In this document: positions 1 to 5,118 of the stretch, in pieces
Layout of the letters: each line of letters starts with the position of its first letter
How positions within the stretch are numbered: the first letter of the stretch is position 1
Position numbers and translations under genes: made by a program
The notes under the pieces: generated by a model
What the model saw: the letters and a program-made list of their open reading frames with translations, nothing else
Database searches by the model: none
What the model was told of the DNA's origin: nothing
Assembly (NCBI GenBank): GCA_002346545.1
Contig: DEAA01000017.1
Span: forward strand, 1 to 5,508
Length of the DNA stretch: 5,508 nt
Reading direction: 5' to 3'
Origin: Acidobacteria bacterium UBA2994
GTDB lineage: Bacteria; Acidobacteriota; Vicinamibacteria; Vicinamibacterales; UBA8438

Positions 1-834
1 TCCGCCGTAGCCCATCGGCACGCCGAACCGCTGGGAATTACCAACAACCACATCGGCCCCCACCTCGCCGGGTGGCTTCAGCAAGGTTAAGGCGAGCAGG
101 TCGGTAGCCACCGCCACCAGCGCGCCGGCACCGTGGGCGCTGGCAATCACCCCGTCGAGCGGCGCGACCTCCCCGTCCTCAGCCGGATACTGCAGCAGCA
201 CGGCGAACACCCCATCGCCTTCGGCCACCGACGTCGGGTCGCCTACCTCCACATCGATGCCGAGCGGCTCGCACCGCCCCCGCACCACGTCGATGGTCTG
301 CGGGAAGCAGGCTGACGACACGCGCACCCGGTTCGCGTCCGGCCGCCGACGAGCCTGCACCCGATGCAGCAGCGTTACCGCCTCGGCTGCTGCCGTGGCC
401 TCGTCCAGCAGTGAAGCGTTGGCCACCGGCATGGCGGTCAGGTCTCCCACCATCGTCTGGAAATTCAAGAGCGCTTCCAGCCGCCCCTGGGCGACCTCGG
501 CCTGATAGGGGGTATAGGGCGTGTACCAACCCGGGTTCTCGAAGACGTTTCGCAGGATCACGCTGGGCGTCAGGCACCCGTAGTAGCCGAGGCCGATCAT
601 GGCCCGCCCGCCCTTGTTCCCCTTTCCTACTTTGCGGATCCTAGCCAGAAACTCTAGTTCCGTTTCCGGACCTGGCACGTCTAGCGGCGCACCGAGCCGG
701 ATATCGGCCGGCACCGCCTCATCGATGAGGGCCTCGAGCGACGAAGCGCCTACCTCCTCCAGCATCCGCTCGACGTCTGCCGCGCTCGGCCCGATATGAC
801 GATCCTCGAACCTATCCTGACGACCCTCGTTCAC
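1..834 (-). CDS. gcvP: Glycine dehydrogenase (decarboxylating), P-protein of the glycine cleavage system; N-terminal 278 codons, 3' end outside window
   Basis: The P-protein is the PLP enzyme that decarboxylates glycine and passes the aminomethyl group to the lipoyl arm of GcvH, in the cytoplasm. The frame is open from a GTG at 834-832 to the left edge. Family hallmarks are clear: RHIGPS near residues 12-17, ENPGWYTPYTPYQ at about 99-111, then QGRLEALLNFQT, NASLLDEATAAAEA and QRFGVPMGYGG at the end of the fragment. The RHIGPS opening and this spacing match the long single-chain form (about 950 residues) better than the split GcvPA subunit, so the missing part probably continues to the PLP-lysine domain. 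The GTG overlaps the gcvH stop (GTGA, 831-834), and a GGAG lies 5 nt upstream inside gcvH, which suggests translational coupling. The usual His-Pro-Gln-Thr motif reads FPQT at 177-180. The identity is very secure; full length versus split form is inferred from the N-terminus. Confidence 0.96.
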   Translation of the reverse strand, partial: MNEGRQDRFEDRHIGPSAADVERMLEEVGASSLEALIDEAVPADIRLGAPLDVPGPETELEFLARIRKVGKGNKGGRAMIGLGYYGCLTPSVILRNVFENPGWYTPYTPYQAEVAQGRLEALLNFQTMVGDLTAMPVANASLLDEATAAAEAVTLLHRVQARRRPDANRVRVSSACFPQTIDVVRGRCEPLGIDVEVGDPTSVAEGDGVFAVLLQYPAEDGEVAPLDGVIASAHGAGALVAVATDLLALTLLKPPGEVGADVVVGNSQRFGVPMGYGG

Positions 835-1226
835 TGGCTCTCCACCAATTCGCCATACTCCCTCGCGTTGAGCAGGCGCTCAACACCCACCCGAGAGCCA
901 GGCTTACCTTCAAGTTCAAGCTCGATGATCCAGGTCTCGTGTGCCAACTGATTGACCGACTCAGGCCGGTCGATCAGATCCGCGTTCACCTGGACCACCT
1001 TGCCAGCCAACGGGCAATAGAGATCGGACACCGCCTTCACCGATTCGATCGATCCGAACTGTGCCCCGGCTGCGAACTTCTGACCAACCTCGGGCAACTC
1101 TACGAAGACGACGTCACCGAGCTGCTGCTGTGCGTAGTCCGTAATGCCCACCTGCGCCATCGTGCCGTTATCGGACACCTCTACCCATTCGTGCTCGCGT
1201 GTGTACAACAAATTATCCGGATACAT
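831..1226 (-). CDS. gcvH: Glycine cleavage system H protein (lipoyl carrier)
   Basis: The H-protein carries the aminomethyl intermediate on a lipoyl-lysine between the P, T and L proteins. The 131-residue product has the usual length. It opens with a typical Y-T-x-E-H-E-W stretch (8-14) and continues with GITDYAQQQLGDVVFVELP. The lipoylation site is ESVKAVSDLY, with Lys64 as the modified residue. The C-terminal part is recognisable but somewhat divergent: where many H-proteins have a P-Y-G-x-G-W loop, this one reads LAHETW. The ATG at 1226-1224 has an AAGGA Shine-Dalgarno about 8-9 nt upstream. That site overlaps the last codons and stop of gcvT, so translation of the two genes is likely coupled. 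It lies second in the gcvT-gcvH-gcvP operon and overlaps gcvP by 4 nt. The protein must be lipoylated by LipB/LipA or LplA enzymes, which are not encoded here. Confidence 0.97.
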   Translation of the reverse strand: MYPDNLLYTREHEWVEVSDNGTMAQVGITDYAQQQLGDVVFVELPEVGQKFAAGAQFGSIESVKAVSDLYCPLAGKVVQVNADLIDRPESVNQLAHETWIIELELEGKPGSRVGVERLLNAREYGELVESQ

Positions 1227-1232
1227 GGTGTT

Positions 1233-2348
1233 TCATCCTTTATCACGCTTGTAGAACGGCAGTAATACCACCTTGGCCTCCACCGGCCGATCCCTGATCT
1301 CGATCTCAAGACCAGTGCCCGGCTCTGCCATCTCACGCGGCACGTACGCGAGTCCCACCGCCCGTTCGAGGAACGGCGTTCTGGTGCCACTAGTCACCCT
1401 GCCCACGGCCTCGCCGTCTCTCAAGACGCGATAGCCGTGACGAGCAATCCCACGTCCCACCATCTCGAAACCAACGAGCTTGCTGGTCACACCTGTCTCA
1501 CGCTGCCGAACGAGCGCTTCGCGGCCAATGAAGGCCGGCTTGTCCCAGCCAATCGTCCAGCCCAGCCCAGCCTCGAGCACCGTGGTCGTGTCGTCGACGT
1601 CCTGCCCCGACAGCCGCATCGCAGCCTCGAGCCGTAGGGTATCCCGTGCGCCGAGTCCGGCCGGCCGCAACCCCTCGCCGTCGCCCGCCGACAGTAGTGC
1701 GTCCCACAGCCGGTCGGCACCCTGCGAAGGCACGAACACCTCGAACCCGTCTTCGCCCGTATAGCCAGTTCGCGAGATCGTCGCCCGAATGCTCGCCACT
1801 TCGCCCGTAGTGAAGCGGTAGTAGCCGATCCGGTCCAATTCGACCTCGGTCAGCGTCTGCAGGATTGCCAGAGCGCGCGGTCCCTGCACGGCAATGAGCG
1901 CATAGCGACTGCTCGTGTTCACCGCCATCGCGTCGCCGATCCCCTGAATGTTCTGCTGGATCCACGCGAAGTCCGACTCGATGCAGCTCGCATTGACCAC
2001 AAGCAGATAGTGACTGTCGGCTAGGCGGTAGACAAGGAGGTCGTCCACGAACGTACCTGCCTTGGTCGAGAGCACCGAATACTGCGCGTGTCCGATCTCA
2101 AGGCTCGAGGCATCATTGGTCGAAATCCGTTGCACCGCCGCTAGCGCGTCGTCACCGGCAATCTCGATCTCGCCCATGTGACTCACATCGAAGAGTCCGG
2201 CCGCGCGGCGCACAGCCAAGTGCTCCTCGGTGATGCTGGAGTATTGCACCGGCATCTCCCACCCCCCGAAGGAGACCATGCGAGCCCCCATCGCGACGTG
2301 ACGAGAGTAAAGCGAAGTCTTCCGGAGCGTCGCCGAAGTGTCGTTCAT
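1233..2348 (-). CDS. gcvT: Aminomethyltransferase, T-protein of the glycine cleavage system
   Basis: The T-protein releases ammonia from the aminomethyl-lipoyl group on GcvH and transfers the one-carbon unit to tetrahydrofolate, giving 5,10-methylene-THF. The product is 371 residues, normal for the family. The N-terminal folate-binding domain shows [12 protein letters not shown] (27-38), [10 protein letters not shown] (51-60), VDDLLVY (101-107, with Asp102 aligning with the catalytic Asp of the E. coli enzyme by motif) and [11 protein letters not shown] (193-203). The stretch [14 protein letters not shown] and the C-terminal GCV_T_C region ([27 protein letters not shown]) follow. The ATG at 2348-2346 gives the expected N-terminus. 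No Shine-Dalgarno lies in front of it; a CCGGT-GCC-ACCGG hairpin ends 3 nt before it instead. It is the first gene of the operon and ends 6 nt before gcvH. Minor oddity: the common N-A-S-N motif reads NASC (119-122). Confidence 0.97.
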   Translation of the reverse strand: MNDTSATLRKTSLYSRHVAMGARMVSFGGWEMPVQYSSITEEHLAVRRAAGLFDVSHMGEIEIAGDDALAAVQRISTNDASSLEIGHAQYSVLSTKAGTFVDDLLVYRLADSHYLLVVNASCIESDFAWIQQNIQGIGDAMAVNTSSRYALIAVQGPRALAILQTLTEVELDRIGYYRFTTGEVASIRATISRTGYTGEDGFEVFVPSQGADRLWDALLSAGDGEGLRPAGLGARDTLRLEAAMRLSGQDVDDTTTVLEAGLGWTIGWDKPAFIGREALVRQRETGVTSKLVGFEMVGRGIARHGYRVLRDGEAVGRVTSGTRTPFLERAVGLAYVPREMAEPGTGLEIEIRDRPVEAKVVLLPFYKRDKG

Positions 2349-2351
2349 GGA

Positions 2352-2364
2352 CCGGTGGCACCGG
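2352..2364 (-). promoter_or_regulatory. Hairpin next to the gcvT start codon, in place of a Shine-Dalgarno
   Basis: On the minus strand CCGGT-GCC-ACCGG is a perfect 5 bp stem with a 3 nt loop, ending 3 nt before the gcvT ATG. It occupies the place where a ribosome binding site would normally lie. It could hinder or tune initiation. It could also be a chance structure in GC-rich DNA. Confidence 0.3.
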
Positions 2365-2382
2365 CTGCCTCAAGGACAGTCC

Positions 2383-2401
2383 GAACCGCATACCGCGGTT
2401 C
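2383..2401 (-). repeat. Perfect inverted repeat GAACCGC-N5-GCGGTTC in the gcvT leader
   Basis: Arms 2383-2389 and 2395-2401 pair perfectly (7 bp) around a 5 nt loop. The repeat directly abuts an eight-base A run on the plus strand (2402-2409), which is T8 upstream of it on the minus strand. In the direction of gcvT transcription the T run precedes the hairpin, so this is not a standard terminator for that strand. It could be a protein-binding dyad or part of a leader RNA structure. Confidence 0.5.
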
Positions 2402-2466
2402 AAAAAAAAGATGCGAGATGTGCAGGGGCGGCCGCAGGCCGGAGACCCGAGAACTCAACTGAGGTA

Positions 2467-2496
2467 AACGTACTATCGGGACCCGGTGACGGTCAA
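2467..2496 (-). promoter_or_regulatory. Candidate sigma-70-like promoter for the gcv operon
   Basis: On the minus strand TTGACC (2491-2496) is a good -35 match. After an 18 bp spacer, TACGTT (2467-2472) fits the TAnnnT pattern of a -10 box but matches TATAAT at only three positions. It would start a transcript with about 110 nt of leader before gcvT. The match is weak and the sigma-factor preferences of this organism are unknown. Confidence 0.28.
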
Positions 2497-2600
2497 GATT
2501 CGGCGCCGGTCAGCCAGAGTCGGACGTGGGCTCCGACGTCCTTCGGCAAGCGTGACAGCGGCAACCGTGATCAGCTGCCTGGTGACCCTGGTTGCCGGGT

Positions 2601-3173
2601 CTACCCTGAGCGGTCTCGCGACCGGCGACGTCGCAGACCTGTGCGCACCAGTCCCACGGCCGCGAAAGGCCCGATTACCGCAAGCTCGACGGCCACAGCA
2701 CGCCCGAGCGACGCCCAGCAGCCTACAAGCCAGTATTGCCGGCAGACCGGATGAAATAATTCGACGGACGACATATAGAACGCAGTGTCGATCGGCCACA
2801 GCGCCATCAGCCCAAAAGGCGCCACGGTGTCGGTACCGAGCCAATCAAGCACGACGTGTGTCAGGTAGGCGGCGCCGGTGGCCGCCCAGATACGGGGCTG
2901 GCGCGGCACGACCAGTACTCCCCCCCCCACGACGAGGAGCACCGCCCCGACCGAATGGGAGGCCTCTCGATGCGCTCCGACAAGAAAGTCGGCGTCTGGC
3001 AGCATCCCTAACACCGCCAGTAGCGCCAGCCACCGCACCAGACGGGATCGGTCCCCGTCGGTCTCGGCCGCCCCTCCAATGAGCGTTCCCGCCGCGATGC
3101 CCCCAAGTGCGTGTCCAATCGGTGTCGGCATGCCTATTAGTTGATTACCATATCGCCTAAGGGACGGGATCAT
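2601..3173 (-). CDS. YdjM/DUF457-family membrane-associated metal-dependent hydrolase
   Basis: This is a small inner-membrane protein of the LexA-binding, putative metal-dependent hydrolase family (YdjM). The biochemical function of the family is poorly known. From the chosen ATG the product is 190 residues. Family motifs appear in order: TPIGHALGG (His21), LPDADFL (Asp60, Asp62), HREASHS (His68, His73), THVVLDWLGTD (His106, Asp110, Asp115) and ALWPID. The His and Asp residues are plausible metal ligands. Several hydrophobic segments (around WLALLAVLGM, VGAVLLVVGGGVLVV and the WLVGCW to VGLV region) point to a membrane location. The C-terminus is Arg-rich. The ATG at 3173-3171 has AGAGG 7 nt upstream, so I prefer it. 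An ATG at 3131-3129 would give the more typical M-P-T-P-I-G-H start but lacks a clear ribosome site. A longer GTG start at 3242 is unsupported. A nine-G run encodes Gly83-85. Confidence 0.85.
   Translation of the reverse strand: MIPSLRRYGNQLIGMPTPIGHALGGIAAGTLIGGAAETDGDRSRLVRWLALLAVLGMLPDADFLVGAHREASHSVGAVLLVVGGGVLVVPRQPRIWAATGAAYLTHVVLDWLGTDTVAPFGLMALWPIDTAFYMSSVELFHPVCRQYWLVGCWASLGRAVAVELAVIGPFAAVGLVRTGLRRRRSRDRSG
2920..2928 (-). repeat. Homopolymer tract of nine G within the membrane-hydrolase gene
   Basis: Nine consecutive C on the plus strand (nine G in the coding strand) encode the Gly-Gly-Gly of VVGGGVLVV in the YdjM-family gene. A tract this long is prone to slippage. Gain or loss of one base would shift the frame near residue 85 and lose the second conserved His/Asp cluster. 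In the sequence as given the frame is intact. Confidence 0.9.
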
Positions 3174-3272
3174 GCGACTGCCTCTCTTAATCTCGCCTTC
3201 GTCGCCGGGCCCCTGCATGAACGGCTGGAGTTGATCGAGCACGACGGCCGGTGGTATCTCTTTACCGTCTGA
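3141..3272 (+). pseudogene. Possible orphan C-terminal gene remnant before the metallo-hydrolase
   Basis: A plus-strand frame runs from just after a TAG at 3138-3140 to a TGA at 3270-3272. It has no ATG or GTG in frame and no ribosome site. From about 3192 the third codon positions become almost all G or C, and the translation ends ELIEHDGRWYLFTV, which reads like a natural protein C-terminus. It lies 23 bp upstream of the metallo-hydrolase start and covers the start region of the oppositely oriented membrane-hydrolase gene. It may be the tail of a gene whose front was deleted. Chance is a real alternative, and I do not recognise a family. Confidence 0.2.
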
Positions 3273-3295
3273 CGATTACTGCTCCAGGAGCCCGC

Positions 3296-4333
3296 ATGTT
3301 CCAACACCTCCGCCGTCTCACCCACACCCTCACCGTGGCCGCGCTATGTCTTGGCGCCACCTCATACGCTCAGGCCCAGCCAGGCCTGGAGATCTACTGG
3401 GTGGATGTTGAAGGGGGCGCCGCCACGCTCGTGATCACGCCCAGCCGGGAGGTGATCCTAATGGACACCGGCTGGCCCCGCGACGATGCCCGCGACGCCG
3501 AACGGATCCGCAACGCCATGGCGCATGCCGCGGTTGACGAGATCGACTACCTGCTCTTCTCGCACTTTCACACGGATCATGTGGGTGGGCTGGGGGCGCT
3601 CGACGCCCGGGTGCCAATCCGGACGATCATTGATCACGGCGACAGCGTGGAGCGTGACACCGAGCGCGGCCGTCCGCTCTGGGAGGAGTATCTTCGTCTG
3701 GCCGGCGACCGGCGGCGCTCCATCGTGCCCGGAGACAAGCTTCCCTTCAGTGGCCTCGAGTTCACGTTCGTCGGCGCCCACAGGGAGTTGATCGACTCGC
3801 CGGAGCGACGCCTACCGAACCCGCGTTGCGCCGGCATCTCTTCTCCTGAGCCGGATCTGGGGGAGAACGGACACAGTCTCGGCTACATGATCTCCCTAGG
3901 AGCGTTCCAGTTCCTGAATCTAGGCGACATGACCCCAGATCGGGAGCACGCCCTCGCTTGTCCAGAAAACCGGCTCGGGGTCGTCGACCTGTGGCAGGTA
4001 GCCCACCATGGTGGTTACGGAGCGATCCGACCCGAGCTCGCCGGCGCGCTCGAACCGACCGTTGCGGTCGTGAACAACGGTCCTCGGAAGGGCGGCACAC
4101 CCGATTCGCTGGCGGTCATCCAGCAGACCGCCGAGGTCGGCGATGTGTGGCAGTCACACCGCGCCATGATGGACGACGCCGCCCACAACACGGACGAACC
4201 ACTGACGGCCAACCTAACCGAAGATGCGGAGTGCCGCGGACACTGGCTCAAGGCCACCGTGGCGCCTGATGGTCGCAGCTGGACGATGACCAACGGCCGT
4301 ACCGGCTACAGCCGCAATTACCTTTCGAAGTAG
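3296..4333 (+). CDS. Secreted metallo-beta-lactamase-fold hydrolase (ComEC/Rec2-like MBL domain)
   Basis: This is a predicted exported metal-dependent hydrolase of 345 residues. The substrate is unknown. The N-terminus is a classic signal peptide: Arg6-Arg7, a hydrophobic stretch TVAALCLGA, and an A-Q-A site with likely cleavage after Ala27. The mature part opens with EIYWVDVEGGAATLVITP and MDTGWP. It carries the zinc motif SHFHTDHVGG (His90, His92, Asp94, His95), LNLGDM (Asp211) and WQVAHHGGYG (His237, His238). The DLWQVAHHGG arrangement resembles the soluble MBL domain of ComEC/Rec2 proteins, but there is no ComEC membrane channel. The C-terminal tail (TNGRTGYSRNYLSK) is typical of the stand-alone secreted family. 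I chose the ATG at 3296 because AGGAG lies 5 nt upstream (3286-3290) and it begins the signal peptide directly. A GTG at 3251 would add 15 unlikely residues. Similar proteins are, to my knowledge, common in Acidobacteriota as uncharacterised hydrolases. Confidence 0.9.
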   Translation: MFQHLRRLTHTLTVAALCLGATSYAQAQPGLEIYWVDVEGGAATLVITPSREVILMDTGWPRDDARDAERIRNAMAHAAVDEIDYLLFSHFHTDHVGGLGALDARVPIRTIIDHGDSVERDTERGRPLWEEYLRLAGDRRRSIVPGDKLPFSGLEFTFVGAHRELIDSPERRLPNPRCAGISSPEPDLGENGHSLGYMISLGAFQFLNLGDMTPDREHALACPENRLGVVDLWQVAHHGGYGAIRPELAGALEPTVAVVNNGPRKGGTPDSLAVIQQTAEVGDVWQSHRAMMDDAAHNTDEPLTANLTEDAECRGHWLKATVAPDGRSWTMTNGRTGYSRNYLSK

Positions 4334-4361
4334 CTCCAGCGTGCAGAGGGGGAGCAATCAG

Positions 4362-4388
4362 CGCGACACCGTGCCTGTCGGGTGCGCG
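4362..4388. terminator. Possible hairpin between convergent genes
   Basis: The 83 bp gap between the metallo-hydrolase stop and the Rieske gene stop contains CGCG-A-CACC, a 10 nt loop, then GGTG-CGCG. This is 8 bp of pairing with a one-base bulge. It sits where a bidirectional terminator would be expected for convergent genes. No T run follows on either strand, so it is not a standard intrinsic terminator. A shorter stem, GCTCC (4333-4337) with GGAGC (4351-4355), is also possible. Confidence 0.25.
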
Positions 4389-4416
4389 TGGTGTTCGAGC
4401 GAAGCCCATGGACGCA

Positions 4417-4728
4417 TTAGTCGAGCTCGATCTCGATCGCGCCGGCCACCACCCTAAGCGGATGCGCACGGAGCCTCCCTCCTGCGGGTGGGGTAACGGG
4501 CGCACCGTCAGCCACCCGGAACTGGGCACCGTGCCAGAGACAGGTCACGAGACCGTCCTCACAGGCCCCCTCCGTCAGCGGTCCCCCGTTATGCGTGCAG
4601 TAGTCGTCGTAAGCCCGATAGATCCCGCCGTCATTAAATAGGGCAATCTTCCGGTCCTGCAGCCGCACACAGCGGGCCTTGCCCGGCGCCACGCCTCCCT
4701 CACTGCCTACACCGACCCATCGGCCCAT
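4417..4728 (-). CDS. Small Rieske [2Fe-2S] ferredoxin-like protein
   Basis: This is a 103-residue single-domain Rieske protein, probably a soluble cytoplasmic electron carrier of the dioxygenase-ferredoxin/NirD-like type. The cluster motifs are C-T-H-N-G-G-P-L (Cys44, His46) and C-L-W-H-G-A-Q-F (Cys63, His66). All four ligands are present, with the usual spacing of about 16 residues. The second motif has Leu where most members have Pro (C-P-x-H). There is no signal peptide or membrane anchor. The ATG at 4728-4726 is preferred: GGAG lies 6 nt upstream, and the protein then begins MGRWVGV, as relatives do. An ATG four codons earlier (4740-4738) has no ribosome site. The gene is convergent with the metallo-hydrolase and divergent from the lactate permease. 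No oxygenase or reductase partner is in the window, so its redox partner is unknown. Confidence 0.9.
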   Translation of the reverse strand: MGRWVGVGSEGGVAPGKARCVRLQDRKIALFNDGGIYRAYDDYCTHNGGPLTEGACEDGLVTCLWHGAQFRVADGAPVTPPAGGRLRAHPLRVVAGAIEIELD

Positions 4729-4769
4729 CCGCGTCTCCATCCGCCGTCTGGCGATTACGCTCCCGGCTC

Positions 4770-4794
4770 AGACCGGCGTGATTGTCCCCGGTCT
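4770..4794. repeat. Inverted repeat AGACCGG-N11-CCGGTCT upstream of the Rieske gene
   Basis: Perfect 7 bp arms (4770-4776 and 4788-4794) are separated by 11 bp, centred about 54 bp upstream of the Rieske ATG. The 18 bp centre-to-centre distance of the arms would suit a dimeric regulator binding two helical faces. It could equally form a hairpin in the Rieske leader. No cognate regulator gene is in the window. Confidence 0.45.
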
Positions 4795-4907
4795 TTGTCA
4801 TCCTTCAGTTCAGTCCACCACCAACCCTCATGCGCCCATTCTCCCCCGCAACGACGCACCGCGCCACCACCCCAGCTACCGGCCGGACGGCGGTCAGTCC
4901 AGTGCGC

Positions 4908-4913
4908 TACAAT
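4908..4913 (+). promoter_or_regulatory. Candidate -10 box for the lactate permease transcript
   Basis: TACAAT matches the sigma-70 -10 consensus at five of six positions and stands out in GC-rich DNA. No convincing -35 box lies 16-19 bp upstream. Transcription from here would give a leader of roughly 200 nt before the permease ATG, containing the mini-ORF and inverted repeats. Confidence 0.25.
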
Positions 4914-4977
4914 GTCGCCGCTGTCACCCGACCACCGCCAGCTGGTGAGCGTCTTACCCAGCACGCGTAGCCGTCAG

Positions 4978-5097
4978 GGCTCCTGAAAGCTTGTGACTCA
5001 GGCCCACGGCATGCGGGCGAGGTTTTATGTCGCCAGGCTGGTCAAGGCGCTCGCGCTGGTCGACGACGAAGCTGCCGCGGTGGCAAGCTTCTGAGCC
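4978..5097. repeat. Imperfect inverted repeat flanking the mini-ORF before the lactate permease
   Basis: GGCTC-CTGA-AAGCTTG at 4978-4993 is mirrored by CAAGCTT-CT-GAGCC at 5084-5097. Twelve bases pair, around a small 4/2 nt internal loop, with 90 bp between the arms. The left arm can alternatively fold locally: GGG(CT)CCTGA at 4977-4986 pairs with TCAGGCCC at 4998-5005. I see no clear target-site duplication outside the arms. Confidence 0.45.
4993..5094 (+). CDS. Possible 33-codon ORF upstream of the lactate permease gene
   Basis: A GTG at 4993 (or an ATG at 5011, giving 27 codons) opens a frame ending in TGA at 5092-5094, 24 bp before the permease ATG. Third codon positions are about four-fifths G or C, as in the real genes here. 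The predicted peptide has a basic, partly hydrophobic front (MRARFYVARLVKALALV) and an acidic, Ala-rich end. No clear Shine-Dalgarno precedes either start. It could be a leader peptide, a small protein or a gene remnant. I do not recognise it. Confidence 0.22.
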   Translation: MTQAHGMRARFYVARLVKALALVDDEAAAVASF

Positions 5098-5103
5098 GCG
5101 TCC

Positions 5104-5110
5104 AAGGAGG
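5104..5110 (+). promoter_or_regulatory. Strong ribosome binding site of the lactate permease gene
   Basis: AAGGAGG is a full match to the anti-Shine-Dalgarno core and sits 8 nt before the ATG at 5119. It fixes the permease start, and it is the best ribosome site in the window. Confidence 0.85.
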
Positions 5111-5118
5111 AAGCCTAG

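Larger units (their letters stand above)
2349..2600 (-). other. Leader and intergenic region upstream of gcvT
   Basis: This is 252 bp between the stop of the membrane-hydrolase gene and the gcvT start, both on the minus strand. I see no gene in it. Read toward gcvT it holds a weak sigma-70-like promoter (2467-2496), a CGGCC-TGC-GGCCG hairpin, an eight-T run (2402-2409), a perfect GAACCGC hairpin right after it, and a CCGGT hairpin abutting the start codon. A glycine riboswitch would be the expected regulator of a gcv operon, but its conserved core (GGAGAG and CCGAAGGGGCAA-type motifs in order) is not visible. The region may still be a structured leader of another kind. That is inference from hairpins alone. 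Confidence 0.5.
4729..5118. other. Divergent intergenic region between the Rieske gene and the lactate permease gene
   Basis: This is about 390 bp without a convincing gene. It contains a 7 bp inverted repeat near the Rieske start (4770-4794), a CCGGCCGG palindrome (4879-4886), a TACAAT box (4908-4913), a possible 33-codon ORF (4993-5094) bracketed by an imperfect inverted repeat, and the strong ribosome site of the permease gene. Open frames in 4740-4990 on both strands have low-complexity, His/Pro/Arg/Ser/Thr-rich translations, typical of non-coding frames in GC-rich DNA. Confidence 0.6.

Noticed and set aside
179..577. 132-codon minus-strand ORF inside gcvP
   Set aside because: It is in a different frame from the clearly conserved P-protein sequence, and its Gly/Arg/Ala-rich composition is that of a shadow frame.
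2402..2435. Intrinsic terminator (CGGCC hairpin plus T8) for the membrane-hydrolase transcript
   Set aside because: The T run is about 20 nt beyond the hairpin instead of adjacent, and lies 190 nt past the gene end.
2349..2600. Glycine riboswitch upstream of gcvT
   Set aside because: Expected from context, but the ordered aptamer core motifs are not visible on the minus strand. Isolated 'GCCGAAGG' and 'GCGCCGAA' strings lack the flanking GGAGA and downstream elements. A covariance-model search would settle it.
2486..3082. 198-codon plus-strand ORF
   Set aside because: Antisense to the YdjM-family gene. Its translation is rich in Arg, Pro, Ala, Ser and Thr with no domain motifs, as expected for a shadow frame in GC-rich DNA.
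3174..3242. Extended N-terminus of the membrane hydrolase from a GTG at 3242
   Set aside because: There is no ribosome site at the GTG. The added residues are polar and not seen in the family, whereas the ATG at 3173 has AGAGG at good spacing.
3347..3349. Lipobox cysteine (Cys18) in the metallo-hydrolase signal peptide
   Set aside because: The preceding residues are A-A-L, without the small residue required just before the Cys. The A-Q-A site further on fits signal peptidase I.
4755..4964. 69-codon minus-strand ORF upstream of the Rieske gene
   Set aside because: Its Trp/Gly/Arg-rich, motif-free translation and overlap with the inverted repeat suggest a chance frame.
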